Of a stretch of 64,000 nucleotides of DNA, positions 12,001 through 17,812 are shown piece after piece (the first letter of the stretch is position 1; the number at the start of each line of letters is the position of its first letter). Location of the stretch: the NCBI GenBank assembly GCA_902765395.1, contig CACWZP010000012.1:35193-99192 (forward strand), given 5' to 3'. The notes beneath the pieces are model-generated. The model worked only from the letters and a program-made list of their open reading frames with translations. It was not told the origin of the DNA and did no database searches. Origin of the DNA: an uncultured Eubacteriales bacterium (lineage in GTDB: Bacteria; Bacillota; Clostridia; Christensenellales; Aristaeellaceae). A program made the position numbers and the translations under genes.

Positions 12001-14611
12001 CGGCCAGACCACCAAGGTCTTCACCTACACGATCAAGGAGAAGATCCCGGCCGATGCCGTGGAATACTTCAAGGATGGCGTGACCTATGACAACGACGTC
12101 CACAACGTGAAGGTGACCGTCACCGATGACGGCAAGGGTACGCTGAACACCGTGGTCAAGTACAGCGACGGCGACGACCTGCCCGTGTTCACGAACAGGT
12201 ATACCGCCGAGGGCAATGTGAAGCTGACCGCGATGAAGGAAATGGTTGGCAGGCCCCTGGAGGACGGCGAGTTCAGCTTCGTGCTGAAGGATGCCGACGG
12301 TAAGACGATCCAGAATGCCACCAACGACAAGGACGGCAACATCGAATTCGACGAGATCCACTACACGCTGGCGGATGTGGCCAACAGCCCGTTCACTTAC
12401 ACCATCAGCGAGGTGAAGGGCAACGACACCAAGGTGGTGTACGACACCCACACCGAGACCATCAAGGTGACCTTGAAGGACAACGGTGATGGCACCATCA
12501 CCGCGACGCCCGACAAGAACGGCGCAACCGTGAAGTTCGAGAACAAGCTGACTTCCGTGAAGATCAGCAAGGTGGACGTCAACGGCGGCGAGGAGCTGGA
12601 AGGCGCGCACATCCAGATTCTCGACGAGGACGGCGAGGTCGTGACCGAGTGGGATTCCACCGATGAAGCCCATGTGGTGACTGGCCTTGAGATCGGCAAG
12701 ACCTACACCCTGAAGGAGACCGTGGCCCCCGACGGCTACACCATCACCACCGACACCCAGTTCTCCATCAAGGAGGACGGTACCGTGGATCGCATCTCCG
12801 GCAACATGGAGGACGATGTCATTCTGGTGGAGGACACCCAGACCTCTGTGAAGGTCAGCAAGGTGGACATCGACGGCGGCAAGGAGCTGGAAGGCGCGAA
12901 GATCCAGATCCTGAACAAGGACGGCAAGGTCGTCGAGGAGTGGACGTCCGGGAAGGAAGCCCACGAGGTGAAGGGCCTGAAGACCGGCGAGGAGTACACG
13001 CTGCACGAGGAAGTGGCACCCGACGGCTACACCGTCGCGACGGACACGACCTTCAAGATCGACGAGAAGGGCAACGTGACCACCACCGGCAAGAAGACCG
13101 ACGGCGGCGTGCTGCTGATCGAAGATGCCCAGACCTCTGTGAAGGTCAGCAAGGTGGACGTCGACGGCGGCGAGGAGCTGGAAGGCGCAAAGATCCAGAT
13201 CCTGGACAAGGACGGCAAGGTCGTCGAGGAGTGGACGTCCGGGAAGGAAGCCCACGAAGTGAAGGGCCTGAAGACCGGCGAGGAATACACGCTGCACGAG
13301 GAAGTGGCACCCGACGGCTACACCGTCGCTACGGACACGACCTTCAAGATCGACGAGAAGGGCAACGTGACCACCACCGGCAAGAAGACCGACGGCGGCG
13401 TGCTGCTGATCGAAGATGCCCAGACGAGCGTGAAGATCAGCAAGGTGGACATCGCCGACGGCAAGGAGCTGGAAGGCGCGAAGATCCAGATTCTGGACAA
13501 GGACGGCAAGGTCGTCGAGGAGTGGACGTCCGGGAAGGAAGCCCACGAGGTGAAGGGCCTGAAGACGGGCGAGCAGTACACGCTGCGCGAGACCGTGGCG
13601 CCCGACGGCTATGACCTCACCGTGGATACCAAGTTCCAGTTGAAGGACGACGGAACGATCGACAACACCAAGACCACGACCACCGTGAAGGACGGCGTGC
13701 TGCTGGTGGAGGATTCCAAGACTGTGGTGGTCACGGCGACGCCCACGACCACTGCCAAAGTGACGCCCGCCCCGACGGCGACGCCTGCGGCTGGCCCGAC
13801 CAGCGTGAAGGGCAAGAAGATCTGGGTGGACGACGGCAACTACTACAAGACCAGGCCGGAGAGCATCACCGTGCAGCTGTACGCCAACGGCACGCTCGTG
13901 GAGGATGCAACGCCCACCTGGAAGAAGATCCGGAAGAATACCTGGACCTACACCTTCGCTGACCTGCCCTCTGTGAACAAGAACGGCGCGACGATCAACT
14001 ACACGGTGAAGGAACTGCCGGTGGAGAATTACGAGACCACCATCAACGGCACGACGATCACCAACACGCTGATTCCGAAGGAGTCCGGGGAGTTTACGGT
14101 TCTGTCCGGTGTGAAGACCTGGGACGACAACGACAACGCCAGCGGCAAGCGGCCCACCAGCATCAAGGTGCACCTGCTGCGCAACGGCGTGGAGGTCGCG
14201 TCCTGCACCGTGACCGCGGCGGATAACTGGCAGTACAGCTTCGAAAACCAGCCCGTGGACACCGGTTATGGCAACGACTATCAGTATGAGGTGCGCGAGG
14301 ACGCCGTGCCCGGCTACTTCAGCATCAGCGATGGTCTGAACCTGACCAACAAGCTGTTCGACAAGAGCAGGCCCTTCAGGGACGAGAATCCCGTGGAGAG
14401 CCGCAAGACCAAGACCCGCAGGCCGAATTTCAAGGGCATGACCGAAGAAGAGTTCGACGATCTGCTCGACATGTTCGACTACGCCACGCCTCTGTGGGGC
14501 ATGCTGGGCACCGGCGACGAGACGCCTGTCTACCCGTTCGTGTTCGGCGGAGTCGGCGTGATCGCGCTGATTGGCCTGCTGATCTCCCGCAGGAAGCGCA
14601 AGGCTTGCTGA
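2..14611 (+). CDS. Giant multidomain Cna-B/pilin-type surface adhesin (5' partial)
   Basis: The frame is open from the first base, so the true start and any signal peptide lie upstream. In order: N-terminal beta domains (residues 1-920), a choice-of-anchor-A-like domain (about 923-1240; a LNHYNIVAV start and a HVIAPNAEI motif), a Spy0128/FctA-type pilin domain (about 1240-1417), Cna-B domains, two large backbone-pilin-like isopeptide modules (about 1741-2065 and 2065-2388), many Cna-B/FctA repeats, five FctA-like repeats (about 3563-4182), four 97-residue SpaA-like repeats (4184-4571), a Thr/Pro linker, two more Cna-B domains, one membrane helix (about 4844-4862) and an RRKRKAC tail. The region before the helix has LGTGDETP rather than LPXTG. 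Role inferred: wall- or membrane-anchored adhesin stiffened by isopeptide bonds. A lower-GC segment lies at about 1075-1795. Confidence 0.93.
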   Translation: MLTAIPDYIDKPLDQGTYDLKASAPVTIKGYKYIETRKVESDGSETRLDKLAYSAEDRAWLCTIGDATAPLTANAQLVVEYKVINDERFYEYKDDPRINVKVTLARGNAVPDAARLVVTPITNGRSYDAYMEALNTHTEEEYTGVNTLLYDFAFIMDELDPDTGEPNGKTYEVQPAPNTMKVEVTFKDNQITNVGAEDKADVGVVHMPLKDGVLDDGGITAKAVVNKDDIQVDTGVDVKKVDLAGANEDKVTFNTDSFSVFAFTVDFTLNEETYSFPGAGTYTLREVMDALGIADALLDDPAPSLEFVSGDETDVERKLSLVQENGEWVIKNEIAFTDTFRLTFYAGLTKYVVMVTDAQSFTVEINFYDANGTTPVSVNMNGYSYLAAVNYSTSTVNSVEFVISDSKATATVEGDAIRLANSLISNASPNEVGFYNLPELPNNAGESKELGSFVITKQQDGTYKAVKQPSRTVSVNFYDVDGIVNNYEPQTNPDVPENLYVIVQDNSSSFLYYGRVTGNGTVTLYNSSNEEVNELPRLDKVLLVKYTGTSGNPQFADVCNYSNYSEYNTSSKSDVGTYTLKSVPNTSDTTTTEYVFKLEKKNVYTINLQFVDDENTMNPVVPGSVVGGKQTKPITEYSYALVEMMKDGADPVYSVLPISTSDSVNTIQVDSMNGMDYPAAKAAGWYVNSVKIGHTTDQNYKPQNKEQFEDTSKISIGDYDGYTFVSNRRDNYVDQENKGNPKTAKSSTITLKVADPTVYQVKIDCGDEPLEFPEGYDVYVRVKITYSNTSGIGYAKVTPVPGGATSYLVEPDSFSWYLYQNGTPVLVADPEIQGQEQRMVAELLAYPAGTTVTTDGMNNATAIPLNGPVQTHKVVGYPDIPKGYTSEGDSDPNRVFDKTQNPNVITDIIHLEKNTDTIDVYSLDTLLNHYNIVAVCPDNDPGKEKTGYGAGDYLDGNHTIGGILVRGDLLSVNYNIGSGVAATMPSVVGGYVQDSAIQIIGQGIEREGRNLDFYIGSDNSVLGGYINGAERSYNHYGNTVINDNVVDWERLRNYIVSQSRMMKSVAKTKQIETLSEAMVYGDSTFLERGSKVIKVAPGERIKIDGSVDGVTVIIQGTEGITWSEAAGTVITLLGNNTVYVPTVYLQSGNKKPITPKDANAAEDGDYENAKGLSLVYNAPDASTVVVDGGTSGHVIAPNAEIQIGLRKNGEFNGTMIGNQVHTGGDSEAHMWPYKGGDLISADVTFNGAKTVEGQPADEQFAFVMQQFDEKDPASGDGWEDEPSTAFNKTEEGENKGLIQFISLNFEEVGTFYYRVFEDGGQNKPAYDLDGTRYLVKIVVKADDANGNTLLTPTITYYELTGDEEGLVTYDSDAGKWVFHAELLPADDGETSSSVATRIGVSTTGHASVSRGLIKFNNTEKKVGLTVKKIVESPIGADKTQSYSITITLTGMRGEPVTGTFDGVEFDEQGKATIELKDGQSKEITGLTYGTSYKVVEDTTDLDDFVVSYTREEGTIENDPVTAVVTNARKVGKISVTKTVDGVPEGSIPADATFTFTITNVDDASISKTLEVKAGETKTAENLPLGTYTVSETTQATIPDYVFDSVEIAPISVTLNSNDQLVAVSATNHYKEGPKETSLTVEKEWLDADGKAATWPDGIEKVTVQLQQSTDGGETYNDVTGKSYDLNAEKSSYTFENLPTKTTDETPADITYRVKELDVSGYSTTYATADGTTTITNKKVRESTFEKKIKDTNDSTGETSDWQDSADYDIGDDVPYKLTATLANNVSDYYKYHITFEDVMETGLTFKEITSVKVGDQTLETNEYTLAVATDKHSFTLRIDWGKEKPESGYAESDKLNTGLDGAEVEVLFTATLNEKAVLGSEGNVNQAKLSYSDTWKLKQDGTANEHEKDTEWDYTIAFTYQVEVNKLKKLEGDATAALSGAEFKLEKVGADGKSLSPAQTYTATVAGNTFTFKGLDDGDYILTETKVPNGYKRIEPITFTVTATHEATWDAHNTNGVIPTGESPNARETILTGLNGTDEDGVITMTADDDKTKLTANVVNEEAEKPTFEKKIKDINDSTDEAYSNWQDSADHDIGDDVPYRLTATLADNVSDYYKYHITFEDEMETGLTFKAITSVKVGDTVIPAKSADHPEGYELTRSGDRKFSLKLTWEGEKDGDEYTKTIGETDLAKTLDGETVEVLFTATLNENAVLGSQGNVNKAKLKYSNNCNLDENGHAEDDKEGNEGETEWDYTIVFTYKVVINKKDKDTDEALAGAEFKLEKILENGSTVEIAVAKSNEGKTFTFKGLDDGNYILTETSVPKNYKGLEAPILFTVAAEHGQDNADNTAIRDSRITILTDLTGNVTSGDITLTPSVSEGSLTGSVTNEKFVGDLKISKAVIGTEDDTQVFNFMVTLTPPAGATLDETYPARYSNADADTTVTVAATGEGADKVYTVTGIQLTKGQNLVIKDLPVGTKCVVEEVEVPTYYTNQSGSPEVTISKGVEREAAFTNAYEATGKVSFKAKKVFTNGNLSEHPFTIKLTQVEGEGSTAAVASFTPVTKTVNADGSEQTVVFTDIMTFTKNKDKDDTKNTYWFLLEEVVPDTLTDSNRVDENIKYDTAANTQKWIKVTLTDDNAGKLTVTKTLAADATTDLDVTFTNEQLGGVKVTKTFTGIKELPDSFEISYTVGDVASTDKLTTANATKGDGTASNPYEWVIEGLTIGTKVVFTESGYTNDKVSATFDITTQFNGTDGTSGEVTAAKTDNGAYPTAAVGAFTNTYVRKKGDLEVTKTVQDATNSTTPFTIKVTLTAPEGETLAESYQGSVAGTEKTINVASLAREGVELKNGEKLVVNGLPVGTTYTITETDIPAGFAPQKNNITGTVATGTNSKEIVNKYYAEPTSVTFSGHKGIAGTDQTDKVFTFELYTVGSDFAIPEGATPDQKKTVGEISCDVGQDYSFDLIEYTYDAYLDEDSHVHYYVIKEEALNADGWTIDTQVYNVTVTITDEGAQLKSAVKVQPVDGTEKEYLAKDTQNITGFDFVNEYEAKGSLSFKAEKEVKNGTVADGTYTVKLKQVANANGDALAASDTVILNGEKTATVNDGVASFSFDNVFLKNKTRDDTATTFYFKLEEQIPTDAVNNIKDHIKYDTSATIIKVTLEDNGDGALKVNKVNAADNTNINAGAADAKFVNEQLGSVKVTKVFTGADITIPSNFKITAAYTVDGAEKTKEFTTAGNTGSGTAASPYTWTIEDLPVGTDVTFTEEGITVNGYGVTTTVNGTAVASGSEKGTVQAAAGTDIPTVAFVNTYERDKGSLRIKKSVTLNGVNTNTKMVDGEYSFTVKGAGELNKNIEKTVKITIENGGTKSATVDNVAATMDGDYVVISGLDIGKYTVTENLTAAQKEKGIALVETNGQRVEVVTGTTDIATAEFTNNRNIGSLEIKKTIELADATLTPNPDAQFTFNVKLTAPDGVTLESSYPATNSGDANVTSVTVTDGQINGLKLKGDNTLTIDKLPAGTTYEVEEVQDDMPGGFTLETPASGKQDDTVPTDDTAKAEFVNTYTVTEITAQVSATKEFTGRDWTDKDSFEFTLAADASNPANGATLPTKVVDNATKDNKTVEFGAITFAKPGTYKFTITETVPDGATGTKKDGITYDNTPKTITIVVEDNGEGALVIKSKTPEDLTVTAKNVYDVNSTNAQVSVTKQFTGRDWTDEDSFEFTLAADASNPVDGATLPEIKVDYAKKGSETVTFGAINFTKKGTYKFTITETVPTDAENGKYKGIQYDGTPKEITIEVKDDGKGGLYVDTAAEALAVTASNTYSTTPVTAKVSVTKTLTGRAWTTSDSFEFTLDAKTNPEDGATLPEKKTVTVRKNTENQTATFDEITFTKPGTYVFTITETKGNLGGVTYVTAAKEITIEVKDNGEGALVIKSKTPEDLTVTAKNEYKANGTATLKATKAADATLGTKTFTFELYDGETMIDRQDVTQGQTATFKTLEYSLADMNGQTTKVFTYTIKEKIPADAVEYFKDGVTYDNDVHNVKVTVTDDGKGTLNTVVKYSDGDDLPVFTNRYTAEGNVKLTAMKEMVGRPLEDGEFSFVLKDADGKTIQNATNDKDGNIEFDEIHYTLADVANSPFTYTISEVKGNDTKVVYDTHTETIKVTLKDNGDGTITATPDKNGATVKFENKLTSVKISKVDVNGGEELEGAHIQILDEDGEVVTEWDSTDEAHVVTGLEIGKTYTLKETVAPDGYTITTDTQFSIKEDGTVDRISGNMEDDVILVEDTQTSVKVSKVDIDGGKELEGAKIQILNKDGKVVEEWTSGKEAHEVKGLKTGEEYTLHEEVAPDGYTVATDTTFKIDEKGNVTTTGKKTDGGVLLIEDAQTSVKVSKVDVDGGEELEGAKIQILDKDGKVVEEWTSGKEAHEVKGLKTGEEYTLHEEVAPDGYTVATDTTFKIDEKGNVTTTGKKTDGGVLLIEDAQTSVKISKVDIADGKELEGAKIQILDKDGKVVEEWTSGKEAHEVKGLKTGEQYTLRETVAPDGYDLTVDTKFQLKDDGTIDNTKTTTTVKDGVLLVEDSKTVVVTATPTTTAKVTPAPTATPAAGPTSVKGKKIWVDDGNYYKTRPESITVQLYANGTLVEDATPTWKKIRKNTWTYTFADLPSVNKNGATINYTVKELPVENYETTINGTTITNTLIPKESGEFTVLSGVKTWDDNDNASGKRPTSIKVHLLRNGVEVASCTVTAADNWQYSFENQPVDTGYGNDYQYEVREDAVPGYFSISDGLNLTNKLFDKSRPFRDENPVESRKTKTRRPNFKGMTEEEFDDLLDMFDYATPLWGMLGTGDETPVYPFVFGGVGVIALIGLLISRRKRKAC
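12551..13714 (+). repeat. Four tandem 291-bp (97-residue) SpaA-like repeats in the adhesin
   Basis: Repeat units begin at 12551, 12842, 13133 and 13424, an exact 291-bp period. Each encodes a prealbumin-like domain with SKVD near the start, LEGA-I-IL in the middle and a YTL-E-VAPDGY motif. Units 2 and 3 are nearly identical at the DNA level, which suggests recent duplication or gene conversion; units 1 and 4 have diverged. Confidence 0.92.
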
Positions 14612-14645
14612 TGAAGCAGCCCGAGGCTGACTGAAGGGAAAAGGG

Positions 14646-14678
14646 AAGTGCTTGCAACCGATACGGTTGCAAGCACTT
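14646..14678 (+). terminator. Strong hairpin after the adhesin gene
   Basis: A perfect 15-bp inverted repeat (14646-14660 with 14664-14678, loop ATA) starts 34 bases after the adhesin stop codon. The following bases are only moderately T-rich. It lies between convergent genes and may act on both strands. A 16-bp GC palindrome at 14707-14722 follows, next to the stop codon of the minus-strand gene. Confidence 0.6.
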
Positions 14679-14729
14679 CTTGCGTTATGGGGGCTTCAAC
14701 GCGGATGCGCCTGCGCAGGCGCACTGCGG

Positions 14730-15356
14730 CTACCTTCCGCCATGGTCGTTGTAGTATTCCTCGGCCTCCTCGTAATCAAAGAAGTCATGGTAGTTGTCGT
14801 CGTAAAAGTCCTCAGGATTGCTGTACGAACGCGCGTCCAGCGGGTCGTCATCCTCCTTCGACGGAGCATCCGTGCGGCGCTTCCAGGTGGGAGCGTGGCT
14901 GCTTTTCGGAGCCTGCTTCGCCAGCCCGGATGTATTCGACTTCAGGGCCATCCGGGCCAGTTCTCTGCGGATCATCTCATCGGCGCATGCCTCGTAACCG
15001 GCCTCGATCTTCGCGATCAACGCTTCATTCAGCTTCTTCGGGTACTTGTCCGGCAAGAGGCGGCATCGCTTTCGGATCATATTCAGATAGATTTTCGCGT
15101 TCCAATAATCCTCCCGCTCCGCATACTGCAGCACGTTGCAGCAGTAGAAGTAAGCCAATGCGTCCCGGTAGTCGGTCATCCCAATAAAGCGATCTTTCGC
15201 CTCTGTAAGCTGGCCTCCGTTCATCAGGTCGATCGCCTCATTGTACCGCCTCACTTTCGGCGCTTCCCGCAGGATTTCGACAGGGATCATCAGCACGGCG
15301 AAGGCCGAGGCGGCAATGACGATCCTTTTCAGGGCCCTTCCGTTGCGTGCCTTCAT
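14730..15356 (-). CDS. Membrane-anchored protein with TPR-like helical region, function unknown
   Basis: 208 residues. One N-terminal hydrophobic helix (about residues 12-28) is followed by a helical region with a TPR-like pattern (YNEAIDLMNGGQLTEAKDRF, then DYRDALAYFYCCNVLQYA). It ends in a very acidic, Tyr/Asp-rich tail (residues 165-208, with YDDNYHDFFDYEEAEEYY). The pattern suggests a helix anchored in the membrane with a scaffold domain, but no enzyme motif is visible. The ATG at 15356 is preceded by GAGAGGGG on the coding strand. The gene converges with the adhesin and is separated from the flotillin group by about 225 bp. Confidence 0.72.
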   Translation of the reverse strand: MKARNGRALKRIVIAASAFAVLMIPVEILREAPKVRRYNEAIDLMNGGQLTEAKDRFIGMTDYRDALAYFYCCNVLQYAEREDYWNAKIYLNMIRKRCRLLPDKYPKKLNEALIAKIEAGYEACADEMIRRELARMALKSNTSGLAKQAPKSSHAPTWKRRTDAPSKEDDDPLDARSYSNPEDFYDDNYHDFFDYEEAEEYYNDHGGR

Positions 15357-15581
15357 TCCAACACCCCTCTCAGGGAACCGGTCGATTCTGCGACAGCCGC
15401 GCTCACAGCCGCCGCGGCTTTATCAGCCGAATATTGGGGCCTTTTCCGGACACGGCACTGGCGACATCGAACGCCAACCCGCCCCCGGAGAAAGGCCTCG
15501 CTCATTTCCTTGCGCCTTTGAGGCGCGTATCATGTTGCTATGGTCAATCCACCTCCTGTGGCGTGGGATGTGAGCAATATA

Positions 15582-15776
15582 TCATTTCTTCTTCCAAAAG
15601 GCCTGTTCGATGTTCCGCAGGTGCAGCTCTGTGGGGTCGAGGTCGGTCACGTCGTGATAGCGCTTCGGCGGCAGGCCGTTGGCGCGGCGCCGCTGCCTGT
15701 CCTTCTCTTCGCTGTAGAGCAAGACGATCATTCCCGCGACAAAGGCGACGACGATGATGGCGATGCCGGTAAACAT
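15582..15776 (-). CDS. Small single-pass membrane protein downstream of flotillin
   Basis: 64 residues: an N-terminal helix (about 3-22, FTGIAIIVVAFVAGMIVLLY) followed by a charged cytoplasmic part (EEKDRQRRR, then an acidic and an amphipathic segment). It lies 62 bp after the flotillin gene on the same strand and probably shares its transcript, so it may act in the same membrane domain. No family recognised. About 225 bp downstream of its stop (15357-15581) hold no gene I can support. Confidence 0.68.
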   Translation of the reverse strand: MFTGIAIIVVAFVAGMIVLLYSEEKDRQRRRANGLPPKRYHDVTDLDPTELHLRNIEQAFWKKK

Positions 15777-15838
15777 ATTATCACTTCCTGTTCAATCGGG
15801 AAGGCGCAGGCGGTTCGGCCACCTGCGCCGTTTATGGG

Positions 15839-17326
15839 TCATTCCTCGTCCGGTTCGGTTTCCTCCGCAGGAAGCTCGTCCGCCACATCGGACTCGACGG
15901 CCTCCTCAGCGGGAGCCACCTTTGCGGGGGCCTCGGCGGTTTCCAGCGCCGCCTTGCCCACCAGCCCGCCGGTGGAGACGTCCTTCAGCATCTTCGGGAT
16001 GTCCAGCCCCACGGCCTGCTTGATGGCCTCGAAGCTCTGCAGCATCGTGCCGGCAGTGTCGCGGGCCATGGAGGTCGCGCCGCCCTCACCGAAGAGGATG
16101 ATCTTCTCGGTCTTGCTCAGGGGCTCGGACACGGCCTGGGCGATCTCGGGCAGCTTGTTGACCACCATCTCCAGCATGGCCGCCTGGCCGTAGCGCTGCA
16201 TGGCTTCGGCCTTGCGCAGGATGGCTTCGGCTTCGGCCTCGCCGCGCATGCGGATGGCGTCGGCCTCCTTCTCCGCCTCATAGAGCTGGGCGTCGGCCTG
16301 GGCCTGGCGCTCGAACTTCTCGGCCTCGGCGGTGTACATGCGGGCGTCCTTCTCGGCGGCGGCCTTCTCGCGGATCTCCACGTTCAGGCGCTCGCGCTCG
16401 ATCTCGACCTCCTGCCGCTTCAGCTCGGTCTCCTTCTCCAGGCGGGTCATCTCGGCGGCAGCGCGCTCGGCCTCGTAGGTCTTGCGCACGCGCTCCTGCT
16501 CGATCCTGTAGGCCTCGTCGGCCTTCGCCTTCTCTTGGTCGGACTCGATCTTGTAGCCGGCCTGCAGCAGCGCCAGCTGCTTGTTCTGCTCGGCGATGGC
16601 GGCCTGGGCCTCCACTTCCGCCTTGTGGCCCTCCTGCTGCGCCCTGGCGCGGGCAATGGCCGCGTCGCGCTCCTTCTGCACCACGTTCTGGATGGCCATG
16701 GTCTCGATGACCTTGCCGTCCTTGTCGGAGAAGTTCTGGATGGTCAGGTTGATGATCTCAAGGCCCATGTTGCTCATGTCGCTCATGGCGGCCTTAATGG
16801 ATTCCTGGGCGAACTTGTCGCGGTTCTGCACCAGCTCCGCGATGGTCATCTGGCCGATGATCTCGCGCATGTTGCCCTCCAGCACGTCCTTGGCCAGGGC
16901 CTTGATCTGCTCCGCGTCGTAGTGGAGCAGCTGCTCGGCGGCGGTGGCGATGGACAGGTCGTCCGAGCCGATCTTGATGTTGGCCACGGCGTCCACCAGC
17001 ACGCTGATGTATTCCTTGGTGGGCACGGGCTGGGCCGTGCGGATGTCCACCTGCATCAGGCACATGTCCAGCTGGTCGATGCGCTCGATGGCGGGGATCC
17101 AGAAGGTGGCGCCGCCGCGGACGATGCGATAGCCGAACTTCTTGGTGGCCACGCTGCCATCCGGCGTGCGGACCTTGTAGCTTCGGCGCATCAGGCCGGA
17201 GATGATCAGCGCGGTGTCCGGCGGTGCGATCTTGTAGCGGGGCACCAGCTTGATCAGGGCGAAAACCGCGCCTATCGCGATCAATATGACCCACCACTTG
17301 GTGGCAAGAAACTGCAGAATGTCCAT
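15839..17326 (-). CDS. Flotillin/SPFH-domain membrane scaffold protein
   Basis: 495 residues. A hydrophobic N-terminal helix (about 9-28) inserts in the membrane; an SPFH/band-7 domain follows (about 30-200, with YISVLVDAVANIKIG and a LEGNMREIIGQMTI segment typical of flotillins). Then comes a long Ala/Glu-rich coiled coil (about 200-390) with AEAE repeats, and an acidic tail ending EETEPDEE. Flotillins organise membrane microdomains and influence signalling and secretion. AAAGGAGG stands 6 bases before the ATG at 17326, fixing the start. The small membrane protein at 15582-15776 is its likely operon partner. Confidence 0.92.
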   Translation of the reverse strand: MDILQFLATKWWVILIAIGAVFALIKLVPRYKIAPPDTALIISGLMRRSYKVRTPDGSVATKKFGYRIVRGGATFWIPAIERIDQLDMCLMQVDIRTAQPVPTKEYISVLVDAVANIKIGSDDLSIATAAEQLLHYDAEQIKALAKDVLEGNMREIIGQMTIAELVQNRDKFAQESIKAAMSDMSNMGLEIINLTIQNFSDKDGKVIETMAIQNVVQKERDAAIARARAQQEGHKAEVEAQAAIAEQNKQLALLQAGYKIESDQEKAKADEAYRIEQERVRKTYEAERAAAEMTRLEKETELKRQEVEIERERLNVEIREKAAAEKDARMYTAEAEKFERQAQADAQLYEAEKEADAIRMRGEAEAEAILRKAEAMQRYGQAAMLEMVVNKLPEIAQAVSEPLSKTEKIILFGEGGATSMARDTAGTMLQSFEAIKQAVGLDIPKMLKDVSTGGLVGKAALETAEAPAKVAPAEEAVESDVADELPAEETEPDEE

Positions 17327-17517
17327 GGCGTCCTCCTTTCGGTCGGTTGGGGAGCAGGCGGGATTGCCTGCCGTGAGAAAAGCGTATCAAACGACGGCCC
17401 GCCGCGCAATCGCAAACCGCCAAGTTGTCAGCGGGGGAATCCAAATTGTCGGGCGAAGGCGATGAAAGCGGAGCCGGAGCGCACAGGAGAAGGCTAAAAC
17501 GCAAGTCTGTCGTCGTT

Positions 17518-17680
17518 CTACACCGCAGGCGGCCACCGCGCCAGACCCTTCTGCCGCACGGCGCAGATGACGCCCTTGGCGTTGCGGCTTCACCTTGGCG
17601 ACGGCCTTTTCGCTGATCCGGTCATAGAGGCGGCCTGCGCTGAAGCACTCGCCGAATACGGCGTGGAGCTTCTTGCCCAT
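17518..17680 (-). pseudogene. Small basic protein gene with an apparent one-base frameshift
   Basis: A GGGAGG ribosome site precedes an ATG at 17680. The frame reads MGKKLHAVFGECFSAG and onward to about residue 31, then becomes Arg-rich nonsense. Dropping one C in a CC pair near 17587 restores a clean reading that ends KGVICAVRQKGLARWPPAV and stops with TAG at 17518-17520, giving a basic protein of about 53 residues. The coherence of the restored frame suggests a real small gene, broken or misread. Function unknown. The rest of 17327-17812 shows nothing else I can support. Confidence 0.35.
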
Positions 17681-17812
17681 ATAAATACCTCCCCTGGCTG
17701 ACTGCAGAAAAAGGTCTGTCCCTTTTCCATGGCTACAGTCTACCAGAGGAGGTGTCCAAAAATCCTCTCTTGCAATGAGGATGGCCGGCACGCGGCTTAT
17801 AAGTCCAAATAA

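Noticed and set aside
1739-14173. A 4,144-codon open frame on the minus strand opposite the adhesin
   Set aside because: It is in exact codon register with the adhesin and exists only because that gene avoids TTA, CTA and TCA. Its His/Leu/Gly-rich product has no domain or start signal.
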